A stretch of DNA of 64,000 nt from Hydnum rufescens UP504 (Eukaryota > Basidiomycota > Agaricomycetes > Cantharellales > Hydnaceae): positions 124,001 through 188,000 of the forward strand of contig MU128918.1 in assembly GCA_014904985.1 (NCBI GenBank). Direction: 5' to 3'. Of this stretch, positions 11,455 to 22,245 are shown one piece after another (the first letter of the stretch is position 1; every line of letters starts with the position of its first letter). The notes beneath the pieces are model-generated. The model saw only the letters and a program-made list of their open reading frames with translations, did no database searches and was not told the origin of the DNA. Made by a program: the position numbers and the translations under genes.

Positions 11455-12891
11455 ATGGATTCATCGAAGCCTGACGGTAGAATCAACTCCCGGATCGAAA
11501 ACTACACAAAATTTTTCGAAGCGGATGGGGCGACTGACTCGAAGGAACACACGGAGAATCGCCTCCAAAACTATGCTGATGTAGTTAATGGTGAGGTGCC
11601 TAGGGTCCCTTTTGATTTCGCACATCTAATGGAGATCACGTTCAGGATACTTATGATGGGGCGACTGAGATGTACGAGTCTGGTTGGGGAAAGTCTTTCC
11701 ACTTCTCGCGTTTCTACAAGGGAGAAGGCTTCCAACAGTCGGTTCGTTATCAGTGCAATCTTTCTTGAGTTACCGCCAAAATAAACTTTTTTCATGTGAC
11801 TTCCTGTCTTTTTTTTTTTGTAGTTAGCACGCCATGAACACTACTTGGCTGCCCAGATGGGCCTGAAGCCCGGCATGCGCGTTCTGGACGTCGGTTGTGG
11901 CGTTGGTGGCCCTGCACGCGAGATTTCTCATTTTACGGATGTCAAGATAGTTGGTATAAACAATAATGCTTTCCAAGTTCATCGAGCGCGTCAATACACC
12001 GAGAAGGCTGGTCTTTCCGACTCTATTCAATTCGTGCAGGGGGATTTCATGGCCTTATCCGACACCTTCGGCGTGGAAAGCTTTGATGCTGGTATGGCGT
12101 TATCATGGCTGTCTTGTTCCAGTATCTGACCCCAACTCGTCCGCCGTAGTCTACGCCATTGAGGCAACTGTACATGCACCATCCTTCGAGGGTATATACG
12201 GAGAAATATACAAAGTCCTTAAGCCAGGAGGGATCGTTAGTGTCTTGCTAGTTCATGTTTTGTCTTTTGCACTGATTCCTCGTATTTCCGGCAGTTCGGC
12301 GTGTACGAATGGGTCATGACAGATGCCTGGGATCCTTCCATTCCAGAGCACAAGGAAATCGCGCATAAAATCGAAGTTGGTAATGGCATTGCTCAGATGC
12401 GAACTTGGGCGAATGCCAAGAAGCCATTAAAACAGTCGGGTACGAGGTCTTGCATGAGGAAGACCTGGCAGAGCGACCGGACGAGGTTTCATGGTATTAT
12501 CCTCTGGAGGTGCGTAAACCTTGCGCTGTCCGCCGTCGCCGCTTCTCTCTCGGCTGATGCGATATTTGGGGGGGGTGATAGGGCGACTTGCGCAAGGCTC
12601 AGACCGCCTGGGATTATTTTACGGTGCTTCGGATGACCTCATTGGGATATTCCTCACCCACACTATGCTATGGTTCTTCGAATTGTTACGCTTGGTGCCC
12701 AAAGGCACTTGGGACGTTTGCGAGCAATTGAAGCTCGCTGCAGACGGGCTGACTGCCGGCGGGCGCACAAAAGTGCGGCGTAGCCTCATTCATATGGTCC
12801 TGGCTGACTTTTCTCCCGCTAGATTTTCACTCCAATGGCGCTGTTCATTCTTAGGAAGCCAGGGGCCAAGATCAATGGCGTGAATCATTGA
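11455..12891 (+). CDS. ERG6: Sterol 24-C-methyltransferase (ERG6)
   Basis: Transfers a methyl group from S-adenosylmethionine to C-24 of the sterol side chain in ergosterol synthesis, at the ER or lipid droplets. Diagnostic segments: [20 protein letters not shown] (11650-11710), [14 protein letters not shown] then [15 protein letters not shown] (SAM-binding motif I, near 11885), [11 protein letters not shown] across an intron at about 12150, YKVLKPGG, then GVYEWVMTD. The C-terminus is a methyltransferase sterol domain ending [15 protein letters not shown], stop at 12889-12891. Introns near 11592-11634, 11734-11823, 12093-12150 and 12235-12295 all have GT-AG ends. Two one-base losses break the frame: near 12403-12410 (before [14 protein letters not shown]) and near 12640-12655 (between VLRMT and THTMLWF). 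The flanking protein is otherwise fully conserved, so sequence errors are the likelier explanation. It is next to PIG-S arm B. Confidence 0.9.
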
Positions 12892-13051
12892 CGATACTTC
12901 TCATGTTTCATGGGGTCCTACATCTTTTTTATTTATTTATGCTGTCTGGCGCTCCGTAATACATTATTCGATACTCTCATACCCAAGAGCGTCCACGTAT
13001 ATCTGGATATGTTCTGGAGTCGCAGCTAGGCACTCCTGACCGGTGCAAATT

Positions 13052-15222
13052 TAGTGAGGTCACACCTGCGTGACGTTGCTCGCTCGGAAACACCCATTTG
13101 AATGGAATTATGCCCAGCGATGGCGAGGACATAGCTGTCGCACAGATCTCGTCAAGGCGACTTATATTGCGATCATACTGGATTGTTGTCCTTTTCGCAC
13201 TCCCGCTCTGGTGGTCAACAACCAGTATAGAGCGCCTCTCGCTCCCAGCCACACGAGTTCGCTCTCAACAAAATAGACAGGTCGGTCGTATTTCAAGTGC
13301 AATAATCATTCTTCCTGAACCCTTCGCTTTCCTCTAGCTTCGCTTACCCATTGAAATTGCTCTGGATAGTTGTCCATCCCACGCCGCATTAGTCCCGCAA
13401 ATTTTGTCTGAATTCACGTCGTGGACTAATAGTCATAATGATCGATGGGGACACCTCGATGTCCATTTGGTGAACAACAGTGACACCAGTCCATATTTAG
13501 GTTAGTGGGAATCCCTACCTTCCGACCTCGTCTATCTCTGATGATTAGACAGGCACCGCATCGCGATATAATGTCAAATTAGGCTGTTGTAGATCTACGT
13601 GTGCAAATGGTCACCCAGAGATTACACTATCAGACCGTAATATGCAACTAGGGATTCCAAAAGAAGGTCACTAGACTTTATGATTATGATTGGATCCCTT
13701 GTCTTATTTCCTCTCCTGCTAGGAATTCGAGCATCCTACGTGGTGCGGACGCTGGAGGATTTATTGATACCGCCCGTGCCTTCGGTGCAAGCACAATTCT
13801 CGCCTCGGTATCGTTTAGCCTTCTCTCTCCTTAACGAAGATGCAGCTGTTGGAGGCGCTGCGAGTGCATGGGCTATCGAAGATGCAATTGACGGCAAGTG
13901 TAATCTCTTTAAGGCACGAAGGAATGACAATGAACTTCTTATACACACCCAGGTTATTTAACCCCTACCCTTACTGAATTGTCGATTGTGCACAACTTTA
14001 CAATCGAGAGTCAAGTTCAGTACCATGCTCCTCTGACATTCGAGCCGTCACCGGACCACGGACGGCTGCGGACTCAGAATGGAAGGGGTATGAATTGGAT
14101 CAAGACGAATTGAAGACATTTATCAATTCGGCGGAGTGGACACTAGGCATGTTCTTCATTTGAATGTCAGGAGTTCTCGCAGTGTGTAATCGGACATGCA
14201 GCCTCCAGTGTGAACAACGATATCGTATTGCATTTTATCCTTTTCGTCCCTACACACTCCGGCGTCCGTTGTGGGTGCTTAAACCAGACGGTGGAGTAAT
14301 TTGGGATCTATAGAGAGTGCCAAAAAGCTTAGATCTCGCTCAGGGACACGGTCGTCAACCAACGCGTTCATTATTCCCCAGTGGGGCGGCGTGGTCATCT
14401 ACAATCCACCTGATTCCCGGATTTGTCAGGCAATCGATACCTCTCTGCTCGTGATCTAGCACACCCATTCGCTATATTCAGATCGCAACTCCACTCGCTT
14501 CTTGGCGTCCCTTCTGTTCCACCAAATATCACGGTGAAGACAGATTCCGTATTGAGTGCATGGCAACTGGACGCTCTACTGCGGCGGCGTGGAGTAGAAA
14601 ACACCAAAGGGACTATAGAAGCCTTGAACAGCATCATGAAACTGGTGGATCGGATATCCAATATGCCAGTGAGGGCAGACGTTCGCGGAGACGTGCTTGG
14701 TGCACTCGATGCACTTGACGATGTTCGTCTTTTATTTCTCATCTTCATCATCGCTCGCTAACATTTGATCGCCTCTTATCGACGATCCTTCCGGATATTT
14801 TTTTATTGTCGAAGGTGCACACGCATCGCCTCTCGCCGGCCTCACTACTATCACGTTCAAGTGAAGCGCTCACGCTCTCCTCTCGAGCATTCTTCAATCC
14901 CGGAATGCTCGCTATGCTGTACTTTCCTGTGGAGCACAAGTACGCGGTGTACACGCCTTGTTTGCGCCTGTATCCGTGCCACTCCTGGTGGCTACTATCA
15001 AAGAGATTCGGGCGTGGCGCCAAGAGAGACGAAAGAAGTCGGGTGGGGATACAAAGCGAGACAGTGGAGAAGAAGTGAGCAAGGACGATTAGGATCTGTA
15101 ACTCGGCTCATCCCCATTTTGCCTACACGAGGGAATCCGATGTTCAATTCCCGATGGTATGTACCATACCGACACGAAACCTAGGTACATTGAGGAGAAC
15201 TTTACTGTGCCGTCCAAGGTCT
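13052..15222 (+). repeat. Inverted-repeat arm B (PIG-S region)
   Basis: Reverse-complement counterpart of 2885-5105. Homology starts near the GTCAC motif at about 13060, runs through the full PIG-S gene and ends shortly after the stop, near 15222, in sequence resembling the 3' flank of arm A. The arms enclose about 8 kb of unique DNA. Ends are estimated by eye. Confidence 0.8.
13110..15092 (+). CDS. GPI transamidase subunit PIG-S (Gpi17), copy B
   Basis: The likelier functional copy of PIG-S. Met at 13110 gives a short cytosolic N-terminus (MPSDGEDIAVAQISSRR), then the TM helix WIVVLFALPLWWST and the luminal domain. Conserved blocks: LEDLLIPPVPSVQAQFSPRY (13755), EWKGYELDQDELKTFINS (14080), PQWGGVVIYNPP (14385), HPFAIFRSQLHSLLGVP (14465), WQLDALLRRRG (14570), DVRGDVLGALDALD (14680). 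After an intron comes the C-terminal TM and a basic tail, stop TAG at 15090-15092. Codon 17 is CGA, not the stop seen in copy A. Relative to copy A it lacks one base near 14412-14418 and one near 14955-14959, each breaking the frame. Given similar one-base breaks in neighbouring essential genes, these may be assembly errors; otherwise neither copy would be intact. Confidence 0.8.
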
Positions 15223-15382
15223 TCATTATGTACTCTTTGTAGCTGTATTTAGGACTTGAGTCCCGAGCCAGTCCGTTTCAAGTCTCTAGGCTGATTGTCG
15301 GCATCTTGCGTAGAGGTCCTCTAACGTTGCCTTGGACCTCCGGCTTGTTTCGTTTCTTCTCTGCAGCTTTTGTATTGAAATC

Positions 15383-17979
15383 ATGGACGACGGTAAAATG
15401 GAGGACGAGGAAAAGTCTAGGAGGGAAGAACGAGACCCAAGAGATCGTCAGTATTTTTCATCTCTTCCCCACTTTTTTTTCTGGTTACCAGTCGGGGGTG
15501 AGGGCGCTTCGTAGGCTAACCTGGCACTGCGTTTTGTCTTGCTCAAACAGGTCGGGAAAGGAGACATCATAGCGACCACTGGGAGCCTGATGACAGAAAA
15601 CCCGACGTGCGTCCTCGGCTCCTACAATAACTTGATTTCCTTGCTGACATACAAATTGTCTCGGTCGTCTTGCTCTTCGGTCTCATTGTTGCTCCCTGCT
15701 CAGCGTCGGTCTTCCCGAAGGGATAAACGCTCCAGGTCCCGTTCTCACTCTCGACATCGTTCTGCTTCACCTGTGCGTCCTTCCCGACACAGACGCCGGT
15801 CCCACTCGCGCTCTCCTGGGCGCTCTCGTTCCCGTTCCCGTTCGCGCTCCGCTGACCACCACCGCAGTAGCCATCGCAACGGTAGGTCCATGGGTCGGGA
15901 TCGTGAGCGCGTGCCGCGCAGTCTGGGGGGGCCAATTAATGCCGACCATGAAGAGGCCGTCGAGTTTGCCAAGATCAGCAAAAGAGAGAACCGCGTCTAT
16001 GTCGGCAATCTCAGTTACGACGTCAAGTACGGGGATTTGATCGAGTTTATGCGGGGAGGTGGGTGGCAATGTGGAATATCTTTTGGACACCTTTTGTTGT
16101 TCTCGCCATTGTGGCTGGGGCTAGGGTTCCAGGAGTGGCTTTGGCTTTGGGTGCGGAGTGGGCGCGTGCGTGCGAGCGAGAGACGCAGCAGCTGCAGCTT
16201 GTTACCCCAGGGCGGGAGGACCCCACCCTCCCCTACCCCTTGTCTTCATCACAACATTCACCACTCTTCGTCTTGGTCCTTATCTTTCTTTTATTTTCCT
16301 TGACTCTCCCTCATTTTTGATGTGGTTTTGGGGCTGAGGTTTGCCTCGAGAGAGGGACGGAATGTTGATGAGCGGCTTGCCTTTTTCTCCCCCTCGTTGG
16401 AATGATCGGGTGGGGTTGTAGCTGGAGAAGTTTTGTTCGCCGAAGTCCTCGTTACTCCCAATGGAGTGTCCAAAGGATGCGGGTATGTCTCACAGCACTT
16501 CTCTTATTGCCCTTATCTGACTTGCCCTCGATTGTTTTATGTTATTAGAATAGTTGAATTTTCAACCCCTGAAGAAGCACAAAACGCCATCAAAGAACTG
16601 GGTGAGGCGCCATTGCTCGGGCGGCCTGTGTTTATCCGGGAGGTCAATTTTCATCTGGTTTTTATCTGTGCATATGCATGCATATATTGACTGTGGTGTA
16701 TAGGACCGCGAAGCAGAATCACGATTTGGTGCCACGCCTGTTCCAGGAAAAATTGGTATGGCGCTCGCCCATGGTGGTGGCTTTGGAAGCAATCCTTATG
16801 GTGGCCCACGAGCTCTTCCCACTGTTGGCGGGCCAGGTAACCAGCTCTACGTTGGCAATGTGCGTCATTTTTCCTTGGTTTATTCAGCTTGTTTATCTTT
16901 CCTCTCATCGTATTCTTGTTATTTCGTAGCTTCCGTACCAGGCCGGATGGCAGGATCTTAAGGATTTGTTCCGATCTGCTGGAAATATCATTCGTGCTGA
17001 CATTAATATTGGACCGGATGGCCGTGCAAAAGGTTCTGGAACGGTCATCTTCGAGACTACCAAGGATGCACAAGCTGCTATCGGTATGCTAGATGAGTTT
17101 ATCATACCATGTAGGCCTCTGCTAAGTTGTTTATCAGGGATGTATCATGGGTTCGATTGGTATGGACGAACCCTGGAAGTCCGTGAGGTATGGCTCACTG
17201 AAAGTGTTCGCTTCCTTTACGTTACTGAATATAATGCAGGACCGTTATGCCGGCTTGAGTGGATCTGGGCTCCGTGGTCGAGGACTGGCCGCCGGTGGTC
17301 GTGGCTTTGGTGGACGGGGCCTAGGCCTTGGGGGTCGTGGCTTCGGTCGTGGTAGCTTCGGCGCACGTGGTGGAGGCCTCGGAGGCGGTGATGGCCGTCA
17401 GTTCACCAACGACATCTACGCTGATTATGATGGTCCCAATGGAACCGTTGGCGCCTCTCATTTGCGTATGGAGGGTGCTGGATACAATAACGTCGGCATT
17501 CCCACTGGTCCCCATGGATACAATGCCCCTGCCCCAGGATTCGGTGGTTATGTATCTGGAGAGCCTAGTCAGCAAATCATGGTCCGCAATGTATGTCTTT
17601 TCCAGGTGATGTGTGGTGCCGCGGAGTCTGACTGGCAACCTCCCTCTGTCCATGCAGCTGCCGTGGTCAACTGCGAACGAAGATCTGGTTGAACTGTTCG
17701 AAACTACAGGTTCTGTTGAGCAAGCCGAAATCCTCTTTGAAGGGACCCGATCCAAGGGAGCCGGTGTTGTCCAATTTGCCACGACGGAAGAAAGCGAGAC
17801 TGCCATTGCCAAGTTCTCCGGGTATATGTATGGTGGCCGTCCCCTCGGTAGGCTATGGTTTACATGCACTGTCGCCCTATAGAATCCCTCATCCCTTTCG
17901 CTACGCAGATGTCCGCTTCAATGATCGTTGGCACCAATTCACGGCGACGGCCGCAAAAGGCGCTCACATGCAAACCTGA
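15383..17979 (+). CDS. Gbp2/Hrb1-like SR-type RNA-binding protein, three RRMs
   Basis: N-terminus: an acidic start (MDDGKMEDEEKSRREER) followed, after two introns, by an RS-rich segment (about 15700-15860) with many SR/RS dipeptides. Three RRM domains follow. RRM1 has VYVGNL near 16000 and the RNP1-like KGCG-IVEF split by an intron. RRM2 has LYVGN at 16840 and KGSGTVIF near 17030. RRM3 has IMVRN at 17580 and KGAGVVQF near 17755. A Gly-Arg-rich linker (RGRG, GGRG repeats, 17270-17400) separates RRM2 from RRM3. This matches fungal Gbp2/Hrb1 proteins, which bind spliced mRNA, associate with THO/TREX and take part in nuclear mRNA quality control and export. The RS part is a probable kinase target (Sky1-type) and the RGG part an arginine-methylation target; both are inferred from family knowledge. 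Splice sites keep frame throughout; stop at 17977-17979. Confidence 0.88.
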
Positions 17980-18718
17980 ACATTGAAAAATCCGTACTAT
18001 TGTTTACCTCTTTTCCCCTTTATCTTCCGACATGTATAACTGTCTCACCCCTCCCCTCTCCACCTTGATTCTTGATCCTTTACTTATCAGCCGAAACGAA
18101 CAAAGCTCGTAATTACCCTTCTTCCGCGAGCCCATCTACGTAGCCAGAATAACTCAAAATCGTGTGTGCCCATTATACTCGTAGCAAGAATTCGAATGAA
18201 AATACGGCTACCCATATTCTGCATTTTGATGTCTTTGGGACCCCCGGGTAATCCAACGAAAGGGTGGTCCCGCCTTGCTGTGCACAACTTAGGGGACGAG
18301 GCTACTGACGAGCAAAAAAAATTTATCGCGACTGTCAGCCTTTGCTCGACTTTCCGCTACCATGTGGAGCCCAGCGGGATAGCATGTTCTGAATGATCAT
18401 AACATGGATCATGGGTAACAACGATGACGTTTAAGGAGGAAGGCGTGAACTCATAGAGCGCAATTCAAACTTCCTCTGGGCCGCCACGAGTCGATAAAGT
18501 TGCCTAACTCGGAAGCTAGGGCGCGGAGGGGTAACGATGGCGTACGCGTGCGCGAAGCTTATTTCAGTGGACAGTGAGGATATCATCGCAGACAAATCAG
18601 CAAGAAAATGAAACGAAAGATACAGCCACTGCCGATTCGTCAGGCGTCGATGCCAATGGATTGGATTCTGAATCGAAAGCTTCATTTCGTTCGTTCCAAG
18701 ACGTCGCAGCGTACATTT
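17980..18718. other. Intergenic, between convergent genes
   Basis: About 740 bp between the stop codons of the Gbp2-like gene and the Swp1 gene. It should hold both 3' untranslated regions. No gene, repeat or RNA was recognised. Confidence 0.5.
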
Positions 18719-19746
18719 TTATATAGACGCCAGTGCCCTCTTTCCCGCAGCAGCCGTGAAAACAGCCAGGACTGCCCCGTACGTCAAGACCTGCCCGAGT
18801 CTAAGGTCGACCCAGTACCACACGATAAGTCCTTCAAACGCAACCAACAAAGCGATGAAGGGCGCCGTTGCGGATGACGGCGCAATATGAATTGGAAGCT
18901 TCGACAGCTGACCAGATTATAGGACGAATGAACAAAAGGTGGAATGGTTCATTTTGCTTCGTTGCAAGCTCACCAGAGAGAATAGCAAAACCCATGGACT
19001 CAGTGCGATCACTACGAATACAAGAGAAATGGTCGGTGGCGGGGTGCGTTGTTCGCTCTTGAAGGTGTGATATATTGCGGGTTTCGGGTGATATATGACT
19101 TCTTCGGGATGCGGAGCAACTGGTAGCGATGGCGGAAGCCGCAGTTTGAATAATGGCACAGTCGAGGATACGTAGGTGAATGAGCCAAGAATGAGGTCGA
19201 CATTTAAAATGGCCCCATGAGTAGTGGCCGGGATACCTGGTGGTGGACGCCGAACGTTCTGTGCATAAATTAATTTAACACGTTGTGGTTCATGCTAGGG
19301 CGCCATCAATATACCAGCTCGAATTTTGCCTTCCCGCTAGAAGACACTTTTACTGGTTGGATGCCTTCCACGCCACCCTCTTGCCAAAACCGTAGGAATG
19401 CTTGGTGAGGTTGGACGCCTTGGTCATCAGTGGATTCATCATCGATTACGGTGAAGCTTAATTTGAGGGTGTCCGACGTCCCAGCGGTCAGTGTTTCCGA
19501 GGGAGCAGAAGCTAGGTCCAGCCTTTTCCAGTCAATCCGTAAATAGAGCAATTGGTGGATTCACTATATAAAAGTAACCCACGCCTCTGCCTTGATCACA
19601 GAACCATCATGGGATAGTAAAGAGTATTTCGGCGATTTCAAACCAAGTTTAGCATTTACCAATCCCACAGCGGAAAGAAGGAGGGGATTACGATGAGCAT
19701 ATTTGTTGGCGAACCGCGGAAGTTCCCGCGGCACCTGCCATATCAT
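18719..19746 (-). CDS. SWP1: Oligosaccharyltransferase subunit Swp1 / ribophorin II
   Basis: A subunit of the ER complex that transfers the glycan to Asn of nascent proteins. The first exon encodes a hydrophobic leader (NPLLLSAVGLVNA) followed by KLGLKSPKYSLLSHDGSVIKAE. The next has SDTLKLSFTVIDDESTDDQG and VQPHQAFLRFWQEG, a hallmark of the family. Then follow NVDLILGSFTYVSSTVPLFKL, EVIYHPKPAIYHTFKSEQRTPPP and several hydrophobic C-terminal helices (SLVFVVIALSPWVLLFSL; PFIALLVAFEGLIVWYWV; VLTYGAVLAVFTAAAG), ending LASI with stop at 18719. Introns with GT-AG ends separate these. The start is uncertain: the Met at 19746 is the nearest in frame before the leader, and an upstream in-frame Met at 19836 would overlap the divergent neighbour. 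Confidence 0.85.
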
Positions 19747-19819
19747 TCCTCTCAGCCGTTGATCGCCACGAAAGAGACGAAGGGAACGGTCTATTAGTCC
19801 CGCGACTGCTCTTTTAATC

Positions 19820-20832
19820 ATGGCAAAATCCCCCACTGCAGACCCTTCGCCCGTTTCTCCCGACGCCCCCCGCTCGGTAAGCCTTTTTCATACCCACTCT
19901 CACTTCTCCCTTCCTTTTAACCCAGTGCTACGCATATGTCATTCTAGAGTGACTCGGGTGCTACGAATGCAAGTGGATTGGACGCTCACCTTGATGCAGA
20001 AGAGACTAGATTTAACCAGCAAGTAGCTACCTTGCTTCAGGGCACAGGAAAGGTACGGTAGTCCTCCCATTTCCTCTGAGGGGTTTCGCGTTGCTGAACA
20101 CGAGAGGACTGGTCTAGAATCCCCAAAGGTCCAACTCATCTCCTGTGGCGAATGGGAAGGTCCTGTGCGTATATTTCTCACGTCTCCATTAGGTTGTTAC
20201 TAACGCGCTCCGCAGGTCAGAATCTCGTAAGCCGACCCGTGGACGAAGTTACGAAGTTCCCAAGGAGCTGGATGAGGAACAAATGAAACGCGGTAACACC
20301 TTTTCCACCCGTGCTTCCGCGTTCTCAGCTCTAATCGTCCACCTGTCTCTAGAACTCGAAAGTTTAATGCGAGAGCCTTTCGACCTTGAACATGATAGCT
20401 ATGTGTGTCGGATTTATTTGTGAAATTGTGACCGGAACGGTCCGCTCATCAGGGGTTGGTTCTTTTGCAGTTGCCAACCATTCTGGACCGTCGCACCCCC
20501 CTATCCCCGCCTCGGGTCGGTGATTGCGCGGTACTTTCGCTCATGTGTAAACCTTCTTTGTTGTCTAGATTGCTTTACATGTCCTGCTATGCGCTGTGCC
20601 ACCATCGTTTAATTATGTATCCCTGTCGCAAGACACTGTCTGCTTTTATATTCGACGCGGAGACAACGATCACGCGGCTTATTATTTTCCTTACATGGCA
20701 TGGCTCGACTTTGAAGTGCCTCTTTCGGAACTTACAAAAGTAGATTACCTAGATCCTGAATTTCCTTCCTGGTTGACAATTAATCTTCTTTCCAAGACGC
20801 CGGAGTCGGAACATCACAGTCGTCCGGACTGA
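19820..20832 (+). CDS. Hypothetical protein, multi-exon
   Basis: I do not recognise this protein. The start MAKSPTADPSPVSPDAPRS is followed by a canonical intron (19877-19947), then SDSGATNASGLDAHLDAEET and VATLLQGTGK. Later exons probably give SESRKPTRGRSYEVPKELDE (about 20219-20290) and ELESLMREPFDLEHDSY (20353-20400). The last open part, 20596-20832, reads SLSQDTVCFYIRRGDNDHAA and MAWLDFEVPLSELTKVDYLD. The N-terminal half is acidic, low in hydrophobics and probably disordered. Exon boundaries after 20400 are guesses; an alternative frame (20456-20743) is more hydrophobic and could instead hold membrane segments. It shares a 73-bp gap with the divergent SWP1 start, so the start is the better supported end. 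Confidence 0.45.
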
Positions 20833-21298
20833 CCACGGTATCTCGCTAGGAAGACATAATCTTGTTCCCAGGCCTCACTAAATACACATCCAAGACCTGA
20901 TGACTTACAATGACATAGAGGAACAGGATTGGACAAGACATGGTCCCACATGTGTGGGCTGAGTCTCATAGAGGGCAGGGTTGACGCAAAGGATTGCTCG
21001 ACCCACCCGCGCCTTTCAAAAGCTGATTTGGATTTAAGAGAGACCTTCAACGTCTCTCGCTTTGCAGAGCAACGGTTATATCTTGCATTTCATTAGTGGT
21101 GGGTAATAGGAGTAAACCGGAACTACACATCTGAGCGCCTACGCAATCAGCCACTGAAGTGATTTCCGACAACCACGCATCATGAGAGATACAGTAACCA
21201 AGCAATTGATATTCAAACCAAAAAAGAGTTCAAGGGACGTCGTGCTCAGACAGTGTGATATTGGCACGCAGCCCGGCGTTGCGCATTTACGCATTAAA
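20833..21298. other. Intergenic before the tRNA gene
   Basis: About 470 bp with no recognised gene. It holds the likely 3' untranslated region of the preceding gene and the downstream flank of the minus-strand tRNA. Confidence 0.4.
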
Positions 21299-21371
21299 AG
21301 CCCCTCCCTGGGTTTGAACCAGGAATCTTCTCCTTAGGAAGGAGACACCTTAACCATTGGGCCAAAGGGGC
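21299..21371 (-). tRNA. tRNA-Arg (anticodon CCT)
   Basis: The minus strand folds as a tRNA. The acceptor stem GCCCCTT pairs with GAGGGGC (one T-G pair), followed by TG, a D arm with AATGGTTA, and an anticodon stem TCTCC/GGAGA. The seven-base loop TTCCTAA has CCT in the middle, and the T stem-loop is CCTGG-TTCAAAC-CCAGG. Anticodon CCT reads the arginine codon AGG. There is no intron between anticodon and stem. The layout resembles the yeast CCU tRNA-Arg (TGGC...AATGGT D arm). It is a solitary gene between protein genes. Confidence 0.93.
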
Positions 21372-22245
21372 CATTTCTTAGGTTCTCAAAGTTGCATCTT
21401 TCACCTCTTTCGCCTCATTTACCCCCTATTCTCCTATGATCATTGTTTGACCATGAAGCCCTGACTGAGGAATCGGTGATGGGGGTTCATTGCGAGCAGA
21501 ATTATGGGACCCCGGTTAGCTCTGGGAGACCCCGGAGACCACCTGCATTTCAAGACCCTTTTACCCCACGGAAATAGATAAAATTCTGAAGACTCGGTAA
21601 AACCGTGTAGAACCTCCTCAGGGGAGCCAGTGACGTCTACATCTCGTATGCCACCGCCTATGGCCTTTAAGGAAGCTAGCCGTTTTCAACAATTATGACT
21701 CTGGATGTCGACGACCTGTCACCTCCATTGATGCCCTGTATACCCTAAGCTGGCATTGTATCCCATCCCTGCGCTCTCTTACAATATCATGGAGCACATA
21801 TTCCTCCGTCCACAATCCCAACTCTCTCTTGGATCCTGTTACAGAAGAGTCATCTGCTTCGGGGTTCGGTAGAATCGTAAACTCTTTCGGGTTTGGGATG
21901 ACCAAAACTATCACCGTGAAATCGGCACAAAAATCACTTCTTCTTGCTGCATTCACACAAAGGCACTTCCTCTTTGAGACGCGATCTTGTATCCGCTTGG
22001 TGACTCGGAGGCTGGCTAGAGTTCACTTACTTGTCTCCGGAGGAATTTCCTTCGGCTGGTTTGGGCTTGATTTAACAGCTCGGAGCTCCGAGACCGGTTT
22101 TTTGGCACTTTTGGTCATGTTTCGAGAACGAAAAAAACCACACTTCTGGGGGGACCTCGGCAAGCCAAGGGGAACTCCCCTGGAATACGGACCATACAAG
22201 AGGGGAAAATGTATAAAGTTAGCAATAATGCCGGTAAACAAGTGA
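21372..22245. other. Intergenic, between tRNA and FOL3
   Basis: About 870 bp. A 138-codon open frame at 21829-22245 (+) has no recognisable motif and ends right at the FOL3 stop region, so it is not called. Upstream sequence of the minus-strand tRNA and the FOL3 3' flank account for part of it. Confidence 0.4.

Noticed and set aside
17321..17869. 182-codon minus-strand frame opposite the Gbp2-like gene
   Set aside because: It is the antisense of a Gly/Arg-rich coding region and RRM3; composition is a mirror effect.
21829..22245. 138-codon plus-strand open frame
   Set aside because: No recognisable motif, no intron logic, and it ends at the FOL3 stop region; likely chance.
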